60,358 nt of DNA from CAZOZP01 sp964584325 (GCA_964584325.1 CAZOZP010000012.1:1-60358); one strand, 5' to 3'; numbered from the stretch's first letter, positions 41,256 to 51,234 are shown. A program made the numbers and translations. Notes: generated by a model from the letters alone, not told the origin.

Positions 41256-41281
41256 CCGGCGAATCAAATATAAATCGCCGG
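41256..41281. terminator. Bidirectional hairpin between tyrA and atpC
   Basis: The arms CCGGCGA (41256-41262) and TCGCCGG (41275-41281) lie in the 39-bp gap between the convergent genes. T/A-rich bases follow on both strands, so it can end both transcripts. Confidence 0.75.
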
Positions 41282-41290
41282 TTATTTGAA

Positions 41291-41692
41291 TTACGAATTT
41301 TTAAGCTTTAATCTCAATATTGCCCTTTTCAGTGCAGCTGAAGCTCTGTCGAAATCTACTTCCTTATTGGCTGCGGTAAGTCTTTCCTTAGCGCGGTTCA
41401 ATGATTCGGCAGCTCTAACGGGATCAATGTCTTCCTTGTTTTCTGCCGCTTCGGCAAGTATAAGCACTTTGTTTTCTTTTACTTCTACCGAACCTCCGCT
41501 GCAGAAAAACAACTGAACTTTATCATCAAGCTCATTAATTTTTATAACACCTAATTCAAGAAGACTGAGAATTGCGGCGTGATTATATAATATCTGAAAA
41601 CTGCCGCACGAACCGGGAACAGTAACAGATTTAACCATCCCGGAATACAGACTTTTAGTTGGCGTAAATATTTCAAGAAATACTGTTTTCAT
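41291..41692 (-). CDS. atpC: ATP synthase F1 subunit epsilon
   Basis: A 133-residue subunit of the F1 stalk that couples rotation to catalysis and can inhibit ATP hydrolysis. The N-terminal beta-sandwich (FLEIFTPTKSLYSGMVKSVTVPGSCGSFQILYNHAAILSLL) and the C-terminal helical pair (ESLNRAKERLTAANKEVDFDRASAALKRAILRLKLKN) are both complete. It lies two bases after atpD. The other F1Fo genes are not here; a separate atpDC pair is also the arrangement I recall for Chlorobi. Confidence 0.93.
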   Translation of the reverse strand: MKTVFLEIFTPTKSLYSGMVKSVTVPGSCGSFQILYNHAAILSLLELGVIKINELDDKVQLFFCSGGSVEVKENKVLILAEAAENKEDIDPVRAAESLNRAKERLTAANKEVDFDRASAALKRAILRLKLKNS

Positions 41693-41694
41693 AT

Positions 41695-43104
41695 TTATGC
41701 CATCTTTTTAGCTTTTTCTACCGCTTCGTCCATAGTACCTACATACATAAATGCAGCTTCAGGAAGGTGATCATATTTTCCGTCTATAATTTCCTTAAAA
41801 TCTCTTATTGTATCTTCAAGCTTAACATATCTTCCGGCAAATCCGGTAAACTGCTCGGCAACATGAAAAGGCTGACTTAAGAATCTCTGAATTCTTCTTG
41901 CCCTTCTAACAACTATTTTATCATCTTCGGAAAGTTCATCCATACCGAGAATGTTTATAATATCCTGCAAGTCTTTGTAATGCTGGAGAATTTCCTTAAC
42001 TCTTTTTGCCGTATTGTAATGTTCATCGCCCACAATTGAAGGTTCAAGAATTCTGGAAGTTGAATCGAGCGGGTCAACAGCAGGATAAATACCTAGCTCT
42101 GATATCTGTCTGCTAAGAACCGTAGTTGCATCAAGATGGGAGAATGCCGTTGCAGGAGCAGGATCTGTTAAATCGTCTGCAGGTACATATATTGCCTGGA
42201 TTGAAGTAATTGATCCTTTGTCTGTTGATGTAATTCTTTCCTGGAGCTCTCCCATTTCTGAAGCTAAGTTAGGCTGATAACCTACTGCTGAAGGCATTCT
42301 TCCGAGAAGAGCGGACACTTCAGAACCGGCTTGCGTAAATCTGAATATATTATCTATAAACAAAAGAACATCTCTTTCCTCTTCATCTCTGAAATATTCT
42401 GCCATAGTAAGAGCTGTTAATCCGACTCTTAATCTGGCTCCCGGAGGTTCATTCATCTGACCGAAGACAAGTGCGGTTTTAGGCAATACTCCGGATTCCT
42501 TCATTTCAACCCACAGATCGTTGCCTTCTCTTGTTCTTTCACCAACACCGGCAAATACTGAATACCCGCCGTGCTGTTTAGCTATATTATGAATAAGTTC
42601 CATAATAACAACTGTTTTACCAACACCCGCACCTCCGAAAAGTCCGGTTTTACCTCCTTTGGAGTATGGTTCAAGTAAATCAATTACCTTTATGCCTGTC
42701 TCAAACATTTCCTGACTGGTGGAAAGATTCATAAATTTAGGAGCATGCCTGTGAATGGAATATTTTTTCTTTGTTTCAATAGGAGCCAGACCATCAATTC
42801 CCTCGCCTATAACATTTATAAGCCTTCCCAAAGTTTCCGGACCTACCGGAACTAAAATCGGGTCGCCTGTATCAATTGCCTTCATTCCCCTTTGCAGACC
42901 GTCTGTGGAATCCATGGCAATGGTTCTTACTCTGTTTTCACCCAGATGCTGCTGAACTTCTACTATCAGTTCTTCTTCCTGACCTGTTAAACTTGTTCTT
43001 GGGATCTTTATAGCATTGAGAATCTTTGGGAGTGTGCCGTTTTCAAAGTCTATATCTACTACCGGCCCGATTACCTGAATAATTATTCCTTCATTGAGAG
43101 GCAT
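41695..43104 (-). CDS. atpD: ATP synthase F1 subunit beta
   Basis: A 469-residue catalytic subunit. Walker A is GLFGGAGVGKTVVIMELIHNIA, the catalytic GERTREGNDLW follows, then Walker B VLLFIDNIFRFTQAGSEVSALLGRMPSAVGYQPNL. The C-terminal DELSEDDKIVVRRARRIQRFLSQPFHVAEQFTG is typical. Length is normal. It is the first gene of a two-gene unit with atpC. Confidence 0.98.
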   Translation of the reverse strand: MPLNEGIIIQVIGPVVDIDFENGTLPKILNAIKIPRTSLTGQEEELIVEVQQHLGENRVRTIAMDSTDGLQRGMKAIDTGDPILVPVGPETLGRLINVIGEGIDGLAPIETKKKYSIHRHAPKFMNLSTSQEMFETGIKVIDLLEPYSKGGKTGLFGGAGVGKTVVIMELIHNIAKQHGGYSVFAGVGERTREGNDLWVEMKESGVLPKTALVFGQMNEPPGARLRVGLTALTMAEYFRDEEERDVLLFIDNIFRFTQAGSEVSALLGRMPSAVGYQPNLASEMGELQERITSTDKGSITSIQAIYVPADDLTDPAPATAFSHLDATTVLSRQISELGIYPAVDPLDSTSRILEPSIVGDEHYNTAKRVKEILQHYKDLQDIINILGMDELSEDDKIVVRRARRIQRFLSQPFHVAEQFTGFAGRYVKLEDTIRDFKEIIDGKYDHLPEAAFMYVGTMDEAVEKAKKMA

Positions 43105-43205
43105 GACTATCCTATTTTAAGTTGAATAATGGTGAAAAAATAAACAATAAGTATATCTTTTTCAAACAAAAGTTAGACTATTACAAAAAAGAACCGGAAA
43201 ATCCG

Positions 43206-45491
43206 TCATTTTTCTTCCTGATAAACCTTTTGTGCATTCCCTGAAGTCTGAGTAAATGGATTGTATCTTCTTTTTTTTCTTAATTGTGAGAATCTGATGA
43301 CTCCGGCAATCACAACTATAATAACAGGGAAAATCAGATTTAAGTATTTTAAGATATTTTTAGTTTCATTGGTCAGTGATGGATCAAGAAATCTAATAGA
43401 AAGACCTTTCGACCTCAGTTCCGAAAAACCTTCGGTATCTGTCAGCCAGTCTGCAGCACTTAGCGCAAGCTTAATATTTCCTTTTGGAAGTTCCTGTGGA
43501 TTAGACGGATCGCCATTAATAATAAAATCCGCATCCGAAATTACAAAAATCCTGGATGTCTTAAACTCGGATTTTCTTTCGGAAACAGCTGCAACGGGAA
43601 TCATACTTTGCCTGAAATCAGATTCCTGCCATTGCTTGTCCAAATTAAAAACAGTTGGGGCTTCTTCAACTCCGCTCTTCTGTGATGTAAATGCAACAGG
43701 CGTTACACTAATTAAAGAGTCTGAATTTATTATATTTACCGGACTTGCAAAAGGCAGCAGTATATTATCTGCACCGGCTGCAGTAGAGTGATCGGCAAAA
43801 TCCGTAATAATCGGATAATAAGGAAAATTAACAGGTATATTGTATGTTTGAAGTCCGTGCTGCTGCCTTACGTTTACTTTTCCGCAATTAGCATCTGTAA
43901 CAAATTTATCTTCTATTTGCATTCCCCATTTCTTAAGCAGTTCATTTATGTTCGTGTTTACCACATATCCTTCTGCTGTTTGATAATTAGCCGCTACAGC
44001 ATTATGAGCTAAAAACAATCTTCCGCCTCTCTCAAGATAAGAATTCAGATTATTTAAATATCCCTCTGTTAACGGAGCCGAAGGAGAAATAAGAAATACT
44101 GCACTTATATCAGAAGGAACCGAAACGGAATCGCTTATTAAAATTGTTTTTACTTCATAATTCAATTCCAGTTCAGTAAAAAGCTGCTGAACTGCTCCAA
44201 CAATAATTTCTCCTTTGCCTTGAGGTATGCCGATTTTCTTTTTATTTTTTTGAACCAGTTTATTTATTATCGTTGTAAACTCATACTCCATCGGGGCACC
44301 GGGACCTATTGCTGCTATCACTTCCTTCTTATCTGAAGCTTCTACTGATGCTCCTAAAAATATTTGCTGCTGTTTTAACTGATTGCTTTCCTCGGTACTT
44401 ACTACCATCGGAAGCATTCCTTCAGAAACGGCTTTATTTATATCTTCTTCCTTTGTGCCGGGTCTTACAATGCTGAATCTAACTTTCCCTGAAGACAATT
44501 CCGAATACTTCTCCAGAATACTTTGCATATCATTAGCCAGCGGTGTTAATCCCGGTGGAATGTCTTCTGAAATGAATGCCGTGATTTTTACTTCTTCATC
44601 AAGTTTTTTCAATAAGTTTTCTGTTGAACTGCTTAAAGTGTAACGCTGATCTTCCGTAAAATCAATTCTAAGTCCTGAATAGTAAAACACAGTACAGGCA
44701 ATTATAAGAAAAAGAGAAAACGTTCCGACTTTAAGCAATGTTCTAAGTTTTTCCGGTTTTTGTTTAGCCTTGAAATTTCTCTCTGAAAGAATTAGGGATG
44801 ATATCCCCAAAAACCATACTATTAGAGCCAGAAAATAAATCAAAGCAGATAAATCTATTATTCCCCTGCTTATTCGGTTGTAATGTGTATTAAGACTAAG
44901 GTAGTAAAAAAACTCTCCAAACGGACCTTTAATTAGTCCGCCTAACGATTCAAATATCACTATAAAAAATACACCTGCCAGCAGAGAAAGAAGATAAGAT
45001 GTTACCTGATTGTTTGAAAAGGTTCCGCAGAATATTCCTATTGCACCGAAAACAAGGCTGATTAACACAGTTCCCGAATAACCGGAAATCAGAGTGCCTG
45101 TATCTGGATTACCTATTGCATATAGTGTAACAGCATAAGGAATGGTTAAAAGCAGCATAATCAAAATTACAGCCGTAACACCAAAATATTTCCCTAAAAT
45201 AAAATCAATTTCTCTTACTGATTTAGTAAATATCAGTTCAAGCGTACCCGTCTTTTTCTCCTCTGATACCGCTTTCATTGTAATTGCAGGTATAAAAAAG
45301 AAGAGCGTAAGAAATGCCGAATTAAAAAATGCATCTAAAGAAGCACGGTTAACGAGAAATATGTGACTTCCGAAAAACCAGGTAAATAATCCTGTAATTA
45401 AAAGAAATCCTGAAGCTAAAACATACCCGGTAAGAGAGTCAAAAACCGATTTAATCTCTCTCAGGGCAATGGCAAAAGTCTTACTGTACAT
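43206..45491 (-). CDS. Fused GldF-like permease and GldG-like auxiliary protein
   Basis: A 761-residue membrane protein that joins two parts usually coded separately. Residues 1-240 are an ABC-2 permease with six helices (MYSKTFAIALREIKSVFDSLTGYVLASGF). After a further helix (about 253-275) comes a GldG-like ABC auxiliary domain (LRIDFTEDQRYTLSSSTENLLKKLDEEVKITAFISEDIPPG ... IGPGAPMEYEFTTIINKL), and a last helix lies near 715-735 with a basic tail. In Bacteroidota GldA-F-G form a transporter linked to gliding, but relatives occur in non-gliding species. Its start overlaps the end of the upstream ATPase gene by 11 bases. A weak stem with a T run follows the stop. Confidence 0.85.
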   Translation of the reverse strand: MYSKTFAIALREIKSVFDSLTGYVLASGFLLITGLFTWFFGSHIFLVNRASLDAFFNSAFLTLFFFIPAITMKAVSEEKKTGTLELIFTKSVREIDFILGKYFGVTAVILIMLLLTIPYAVTLYAIGNPDTGTLISGYSGTVLISLVFGAIGIFCGTFSNNQVTSYLLSLLAGVFFIVIFESLGGLIKGPFGEFFYYLSLNTHYNRISRGIIDLSALIYFLALIVWFLGISSLILSERNFKAKQKPEKLRTLLKVGTFSLFLIIACTVFYYSGLRIDFTEDQRYTLSSSTENLLKKLDEEVKITAFISEDIPPGLTPLANDMQSILEKYSELSSGKVRFSIVRPGTKEEDINKAVSEGMLPMVVSTEESNQLKQQQIFLGASVEASDKKEVIAAIGPGAPMEYEFTTIINKLVQKNKKKIGIPQGKGEIIVGAVQQLFTELELNYEVKTILISDSVSVPSDISAVFLISPSAPLTEGYLNNLNSYLERGGRLFLAHNAVAANYQTAEGYVVNTNINELLKKWGMQIEDKFVTDANCGKVNVRQQHGLQTYNIPVNFPYYPIITDFADHSTAAGADNILLPFASPVNIINSDSLISVTPVAFTSQKSGVEEAPTVFNLDKQWQESDFRQSMIPVAAVSERKSEFKTSRIFVISDADFIINGDPSNPQELPKGNIKLALSAADWLTDTEGFSELRSKGLSIRFLDPSLTNETKNILKYLNLIFPVIIVVIAGVIRFSQLRKKRRYNPFTQTSGNAQKVYQEEK

Positions 45492-46407
45492 TAGATTTTG
45501 TCAACTCCCTGAATAATGATTCCAGACTATTTTTATCATCTGATAATTGTTCTATATATAATCCTTCCGAAACACAAAAATCGAAAACATCCTTTCTTAT
45601 ATTCATTCCTTCTTTACCGGTTAAAATATAAACATCTTTTTCCGACTGAGATTCTTCAATGCATTCTGCAGATTTTATATTTCTTAATCTTTCAGTATCG
45701 ATTTCCTTCCCGGCTACTTTCAGCCTGATTCTTTCACCTTTTGCCGCATATAGATCGCTTTTTTCCCTATCTGCTGCTATCTTTCCGTTATTTATAATGA
45801 TAACTCTGCTGCATACGGCTTCTACTTCCTGAAGTATATGCGAGCTGAAAAGTACGGTAGAGGTCTTTCCAAGTTCTTTAATAAGTTCTCTTATTTCTAT
45901 GATCTGATTTGGATCCAGCCCGGATGTTGGTTCATCGAGTATAATGATTTCAGGTTTATGAATTATGGCCTGAGCCAGACCTACTCTTTGCCGGTACCCT
46001 TTGGAAAGTTCACCAATTTTCTTGTTGAATTCTGAATTCAGCCCGCAAAGACCTGCTGTTTCTCGAATGGCTTCATTAATTCTGCTTTCTTCAAGTCCGT
46101 GAAGTTTTGCCATATATTCGAGGTAATCTTCAACAAACATATCCGGATAGAGAGGATTATTTTCAGGCAGGAATCCGACTGCTGACTTGAGATTGTAACT
46201 CCCTGGGGTCATTTCCATACCATTGATATGAACTTTACCTTCGTCAGGGGCAAGGAATCCTGCAATAATTTTCATCGATGTTGTTTTCCCTGCACCGTTA
46301 GGTCCAAGAAAGCCGGTAACTACTCCTTTCTTTATTTCAAAGGAAATACCGGCTAAAGCTTTTTTGCTTCCGTAAGACTTTGATACAGAACTAACTTTAA
46401 TACTCAT
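45481..46407 (-). CDS. ABC transporter ATP-binding protein, GldA-like
   Basis: A 308-residue ATPase. Walker A is GPNGAGKTTSMKI, the signature is LSKGYRQRVGLAQAIIHKPEIIILDEPTSGLDPNQI with Walker B, and the H-loop is LFSSHILQEVEAVCS. The C-terminal 90 residues are the extra domain seen in ABC-2 exporter ATPases. Its gene overlaps the following fused permease gene by 11 bases, so the two products surely form one transporter. The cargo is not known. Confidence 0.9.
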   Translation of the reverse strand: MSIKVSSVSKSYGSKKALAGISFEIKKGVVTGFLGPNGAGKTTSMKIIAGFLAPDEGKVHINGMEMTPGSYNLKSAVGFLPENNPLYPDMFVEDYLEYMAKLHGLEESRINEAIRETAGLCGLNSEFNKKIGELSKGYRQRVGLAQAIIHKPEIIILDEPTSGLDPNQIIEIRELIKELGKTSTVLFSSHILQEVEAVCSRVIIINNGKIAADREKSDLYAAKGERIRLKVAGKEIDTERLRNIKSAECIEESQSEKDVYILTGKEGMNIRKDVFDFCVSEGLYIEQLSDDKNSLESLFRELTKSNVQ

Positions 46408-46430
46408 AGGAGAATCCGTGAAAAAATAAG

Positions 46431-47723
46431 TTACAACCTCATATCAACTTTGTCTCTCGGAAGAATTCCCTTTACATCATAAATAACAGTACCGTTATGC
46501 AAAGTATCCAGGATATTACTTTCAATAAACTTCTTATGTGCAACTGCCATTACAACCGCCTTATAATCGGAGATATTGATTTTGCTTATATCTTCTACCA
46601 AATCAAGGCCATATTCTTCCTTAACGTCATGCTTGTCTGCCCAGGGATCATAAATGTCAACATTACAACCGTATTCCTTAAGTTCGGCAATAATATCCAC
46701 AACTCTGGTATTACGGATATCCGGACAATTTTCTTTAAATGTAATTCCAAGAACAAGAACTTTTGCACCGTCTATTTTATAGCCTTTTTTGATCATAAGT
46801 TTGATAACATTGCCGGCAATAAAGTAACCCATATGGTCGTTTATTCTCCTTCCGCTTAAGATTACTTCAGGCTGATACCCGAGACTAACTGCTTTTTGTG
46901 TAAGATAATAAGGATCAACGCTTATGCAGTGACCTCCTACAAGTCCGGGCTTGAAAGGCAGAAAATTCCATTTTGTACCTGCGGCTTCCAGAACATCAAG
47001 AGTATCAATTCCCATCAGATTAAAAATCTTTGCCAGCTCATTAACGAAAGCAATATTAATATCTCTCTGAGAATTTTCTATTACTTTTGCAGCTTCAGCC
47101 ACTTTTATTGAAGGAGCTAAAAATGTTCCTGCTTCAATAATTGAAGAATACAACTCATTGAGTCCGGCTGCAATTTCTTCAGTACTGCCGGAAACAATTT
47201 TTCTGATTGAACTTACTCTATGCTCTTTATCTCCGGGATTTATTCTTTCGGGACTATACCCGCAGAAGAAATCTTCATTGAATTTTAATCCGCTTTCTTT
47301 TTCAAGAATCGGGACGCATTCATCTTCAGTACATCCCGGGAAAACGGTTGATTCATACACAACTATATTGCCTTTTGAAAGCACTTTGCCGACTGTGGCT
47401 GAAGCAGATTTCAGAGGTTTCAGATCAGGGTTCTTATATTTATCTATCGGAGTAGGGACAGTTACTATGTAAATATCAGCCGCCCTTATCTCCTCAATGT
47501 TGCTTGTATATTCGATATATTTTGCGGCTTCAAATTCTTCAGGTTCAACCTCAAGAGTCCGGTCGAATCCGCTTTTAAGTTCATCAACTCTCGTCTTGTT
47601 TATATCGAAACCAATAACTCTGTACTTGCTTGCAAAATATACTGCAAGAGGCAGACCCACATATCCTAATCCGATAACGCAGAGCACTGCTTTTCTTTCG
47701 TTTATTTTCTCGACTGTTTCCAT
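46431..47723 (-). CDS. Nucleotide-sugar dehydrogenase (UDP-HexNAc type)
   Basis: A 430-residue NAD-dependent enzyme that oxidises C6 of a UDP-sugar to the acid. VIGLGYVGLPLAVYFA is the NAD-binding motif. VYESTVFPGCTEDECVPILE and FFCGYSPERINPGDKEH follow. The catalytic cysteine is in KPGLVGGHCISVDPYYLTQKA. The last third is the UDP-binding domain (VLVLGITFKENCPDIRNTRVVDI). The pattern WNFLPFKPGLVGGHC is closest to the UDP-GlcNAc/GalNAc dehydrogenases (WecC/TviB/WbpA style), used for acidic surface sugars. No other glycan genes adjoin it; glmS, which feeds UDP-GlcNAc synthesis, lies 7 kb upstream on the same strand. Confidence 0.88.
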   Translation of the reverse strand: METVEKINERKAVLCVIGLGYVGLPLAVYFASKYRVIGFDINKTRVDELKSGFDRTLEVEPEEFEAAKYIEYTSNIEEIRAADIYIVTVPTPIDKYKNPDLKPLKSASATVGKVLSKGNIVVYESTVFPGCTEDECVPILEKESGLKFNEDFFCGYSPERINPGDKEHRVSSIRKIVSGSTEEIAAGLNELYSSIIEAGTFLAPSIKVAEAAKVIENSQRDINIAFVNELAKIFNLMGIDTLDVLEAAGTKWNFLPFKPGLVGGHCISVDPYYLTQKAVSLGYQPEVILSGRRINDHMGYFIAGNVIKLMIKKGYKIDGAKVLVLGITFKENCPDIRNTRVVDIIAELKEYGCNVDIYDPWADKHDVKEEYGLDLVEDISKINISDYKAVVMAVAHKKFIESNILDTLHNGTVIYDVKGILPRDKVDMRL

Positions 47724-47833
47724 CTCAACCTTTCGATTTATAAATGAATAAAACCGTTTGTAAATTTAATATATTTTAAGACAATTTATCATCTTTACAA
47801 TTTTTTTCAAACAGTTTTTTCGGTTTATCTCAA

Positions 47834-50800
47834 TCAGTGAATACCTCTGTGATACTCCTGCAACGATTTTACTTTATACTCACCGTTTCTTCGGTCTTTT
47901 ATTCCGATAGTTGCCGCCTGCGCCGCAGCTGTAGTGGTTATATAAAGTATCTTATATTTAATTGCATTCTTCCTTATGTAAGAATCATCATGCTCGCTTA
48001 TTTTTCCTTTTGGTGTATTAATAACAAGCTGAATGCTTCCGTTTTTAATTGCGTCAATTATATTTGGCCTTCCTTCGTGAAGTTTCTTAACCGTAACTGT
48101 ATCTATTCCGTTCTCTTTAAGAAATTTCGCGGTACCTTCAGTAGAGATAATCGTAAATCCCATTTCCGAAAATCTTTTCGCCGGTTCAAGAATGCCCGAC
48201 TTATCTTTATCGGCTACGGTTATCAAAACATTTCCGGAAAGAGGCAGGTTAAGCGAAGTAGCTTCCTGAGATTTATAGAATGCCATACCGAAAGAATCAG
48301 CTAATCCTAAAACTTCGCCTGTTGATCTCATTTCAGGACCTAAGACCGGGTCAACGTCCGGAAACATATTAAACGGAAAAACGGCTTCTTTTACGCCAAA
48401 ATGACTGAATACTTTTTCTTTTAATCCGAAATCGGCAAGCTTCTTTCCTAACATTATTTTGGTAGCAATTTTTGCCATGGGAATGTTGCATACTTTGGAC
48501 ACCAGAGGCTCAGTTCTGGATGCTCTCGGATTAGCTTCAAGGATAAAAACAGTTCCGTTGCTTATTGCATACTGAATGTTCATAAGTCCTTTCACGCCAA
48601 GTTCAATTGCTATACGCCTTGTATAATCGCAAATTGTTTCCTGCTGTTCTTCCGTTATATTTACCGGAGGAATTACACAAGCTGAATCACCGGAATGAAT
48701 ACCGGCATATTCTATATGTTCCATTACCGCCGGAACGAAAGCATCTGTACCGTCTGAAATTGCATCGGCTTCTGCCTCAATTGCATTTTCAAGAAATTTA
48801 TCTATGAGAATCGGTCTTTCTTTTGATATTTCGGTAGCAGCGGCAACATATTCGCGAAGCATGGTTTCATCCATAACTATTTTCATCCCTCTTCCGCCAA
48901 GCACATAAGAAGGTCTTACCATTACCGGATAACCGATATCATTTGCAGCCACTATAGCTTCATCAAGGTTTCCTGCCATTGCCGATTTCGGCTGAGGTAT
49001 CCCGAGTTTTTCCATTACTTTGCGGAATCTGTCTCTGTCTTCGGCTAAATCAATTGCATCTACGCTTGTTCCAAGTATTTTAACTCCTGCGGCTTCCAGT
49101 TCAGAAGCAATATTCAATGGTGTTTGACCGCCAAATTGAACTACTGCGCCTTCAGGTTTTTCTTTTTCATAGATACTTAGAACATCTTCAACAGTAAGCG
49201 GTTCAAAGTAGAGCCTGTCAGCGGTATCGTAATCGGTAGAAACTGTTTCGGGATTGCAGTTAACCATAATTGAACTGAATCCGGCTTCTCTGATTGCAAA
49301 TGCAGCGTGAACACAGCAGTAATCAAATTCAATTCCCTGTCCTATTCTGTTTGGACCGCCGCCTAAAACCATGATTTTCCTGCCTTCGGTAACACTTACT
49401 TTGTCGTTTGCATTATATGTTGAATAATAATATGCCGCATCATTTACACCGCTTACGGGAACCGGCTCCCAAGATTCCGAAAGCCCTAGTTTCAGTCTCC
49501 TTTCGCGAATTTCTTTTTCCTTAATTCCGGTAAGTTTTGCAAGATATCTGTCTGCAAATCCGTCTTTCTTTGCCTGAATAAAAAGGTCATCAGACATTCC
49601 GGATTTTTTATCCGCAAGTATTTTCTCTTCAAGCTCAACTAGTTCTTTCATCTGTGTAATAAACCAGGATTTGATATAAGTTAAAGCAGCTAAATCCTCT
49701 ACCGACGCGCCCTTCCTGAGAGCTTCATACATAATAAACTGTCTTTCGCTTGAAGGCGCCTTAAGCAATGCCATTAGTTCTTCCAAAGACTTATTGTTAA
49801 AATCTTTTGCAAAACCTAATCCGTATCTGCCCGCTTCAAGTGATCTTATGGCTTTCTGCAATGCTTCTTTATAATTCTTACCTATGCTCATTACTTCACC
49901 GACCGCTTTCATTTGCGTTCCAAGAGAATCTTCGAGTCCTTCAAACTTCTCGAATGCCCATTTGGCAAACTTTACCACAACATAATCGCCGGAAGGAACA
50001 TATTTGTCGAGTGTACCGCTCTTCCAGTAAGGTATTTCATCCAATGTTAGTCCGCCTGCAAGCAGAGATGAAACCAGAGCAATCGGGAATCCCGTTGCTT
50101 TTGAAGCAAGAGCTGATGAACGTGAAGTTCTTGGATTTATTTCAATAACAACCACTCTGTCGGTCTTCGGGTCGTGAGCAAACTGAACATTTGTTCCGCC
50201 TATTACTTCAATTGCTTCAACTATACTGTATGCATATTTCTGAAGCCTTTGCTGAAGTTCTTCGCTTATTGTAAGCATAGGGGCGGTACAGAAAGAATCT
50301 CCTGTATGCACTCCTATTGCATCAACGTTTTCAATAAAGCAGACTGTAATCATTTGATTTTTTGAATCGCGTACTACCTCAAGTTCAAGTTCTTCCCAAC
50401 CTAGAACTGATTCTTCTACAAGTATTTGATGAACAATACTTGCAGATAATCCTCTTGCGGCAATAGTTCTCAGTTCTTCAAGATTATAAACCAATCCTCC
50501 GCCGGTTCCGCCCATGGTATATGCAGGACGAATAACAACCGGATAACCGAGTTCTTCGGCAACGAGTTCTGCTTCTTCAACTGTGTTTACGGCTTTACTG
50601 CGGGGCATGTCTATTCCGAGGCGGTTCATTGTGTTTTTGAATTCAATTCTGTCTTCGCCTCTTTCAATGGCATCTATGTTAACACCTATGATCTTAACAC
50701 CGTATTTTTCAAGAACGCCCTTTTTTGCAAGAAGAGATGAAAGATTTAGTCCTGTTTGTCCGCCCAAATTCGGGAGCAGTGCATCGGGTCTTTCTTTTTT

Positions 50801-51034
50801 TATTATTTCGGTAAGTGCGTATTCGTTCAATGGTTCAATATAGGTAACATCTGCGGTATCGGGATCTGTCATGATTGTAGCCGGATTTGAATTAACAAGC
50901 ACAACTTCGTAACCCATAGATTTCAGAGCTTTGCATGCCTGAGTGCCTGAGTAATCAAATTCGCAGGCCTGACCAATAATAATAGGGCCGGACCCGATAA
51001 TTAAAACTTTTTTGATATCTTCTCTCTTTGCCAT
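47834..51034 (-). CDS. carB: Carbamoyl-phosphate synthase large subunit
   Basis: A 1066-residue enzyme that makes carbamoyl phosphate from bicarbonate, ammonia (tunnelled from CarA) and two ATP. It has the two homologous ATP-grasp halves: KKVLIIGSGPIIIGQACEFDYSG ... IRPAYTMGGTGGG ... EINPRTSRSSALASKATGFPIA in the first and IMVLGGGPNRIGQGIEFDYC ... VRPSYVLGGRGM ... EANPRASRTEPLVSKV in the second. The C terminus (from about 935) is the MGS-like allosteric domain (VLITVADKDKSGILEPAKRFSEMGFTIISTEGTAKFL). carA is not in the window. It follows argF on the same strand, with two REP-like elements between them. Confidence 0.97.
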   Translation of the reverse strand: MAKREDIKKVLIIGSGPIIIGQACEFDYSGTQACKALKSMGYEVVLVNSNPATIMTDPDTADVTYIEPLNEYALTEIIKKERPDALLPNLGGQTGLNLSSLLAKKGVLEKYGVKIIGVNIDAIERGEDRIEFKNTMNRLGIDMPRSKAVNTVEEAELVAEELGYPVVIRPAYTMGGTGGGLVYNLEELRTIAARGLSASIVHQILVEESVLGWEELELEVVRDSKNQMITVCFIENVDAIGVHTGDSFCTAPMLTISEELQQRLQKYAYSIVEAIEVIGGTNVQFAHDPKTDRVVVIEINPRTSRSSALASKATGFPIALVSSLLAGGLTLDEIPYWKSGTLDKYVPSGDYVVVKFAKWAFEKFEGLEDSLGTQMKAVGEVMSIGKNYKEALQKAIRSLEAGRYGLGFAKDFNNKSLEELMALLKAPSSERQFIMYEALRKGASVEDLAALTYIKSWFITQMKELVELEEKILADKKSGMSDDLFIQAKKDGFADRYLAKLTGIKEKEIRERRLKLGLSESWEPVPVSGVNDAAYYYSTYNANDKVSVTEGRKIMVLGGGPNRIGQGIEFDYCCVHAAFAIREAGFSSIMVNCNPETVSTDYDTADRLYFEPLTVEDVLSIYEKEKPEGAVVQFGGQTPLNIASELEAAGVKILGTSVDAIDLAEDRDRFRKVMEKLGIPQPKSAMAGNLDEAIVAANDIGYPVMVRPSYVLGGRGMKIVMDETMLREYVAAATEISKERPILIDKFLENAIEAEADAISDGTDAFVPAVMEHIEYAGIHSGDSACVIPPVNITEEQQETICDYTRRIAIELGVKGLMNIQYAISNGTVFILEANPRASRTEPLVSKVCNIPMAKIATKIMLGKKLADFGLKEKVFSHFGVKEAVFPFNMFPDVDPVLGPEMRSTGEVLGLADSFGMAFYKSQEATSLNLPLSGNVLITVADKDKSGILEPAKRFSEMGFTIISTEGTAKFLKENGIDTVTVKKLHEGRPNIIDAIKNGSIQLVINTPKGKISEHDDSYIRKNAIKYKILYITTTAAAQAATIGIKDRRNGEYKVKSLQEYHRGIH

Positions 51035-51145
51035 TGAAGTCCTTGATTTATATTATTTATGATTTCCGAAAACCAAAAAAAAACCATGCCAAATTAAGGA
51101 TTTTTTTTATTTTGGTGAAGAATTTTACAAAATATTTACAACGAA

Positions 51146-51228
51146 GGCGGCTGAGGTTCTCGAAGCCCTGTTCCAAATTGCCCAAAACCAATAAGCTTGC
51201 CGGTGCCTTCGAGCGCCTCAGGCACCGG
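51146..51228. repeat. Pair of REP-like palindromic elements between argF and carB
   Basis: The second element has perfect 9-bp arms CCGGTGCCT (51200-51208) and AGGCACCGG (51220-51228). The first (about 51146-51168) carries the related core CTGAGGTTCTCGAAG. Both fit the short CTTCGAG...CTCAG palindrome family that I recall from many bacterial genomes. Placed just after the argF stop on the minus strand, the second element can fold into a strong stem and may reduce read-through into carB or protect the argF message. Confidence 0.65.
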
Positions 51229-51234
51229 ACTCTG

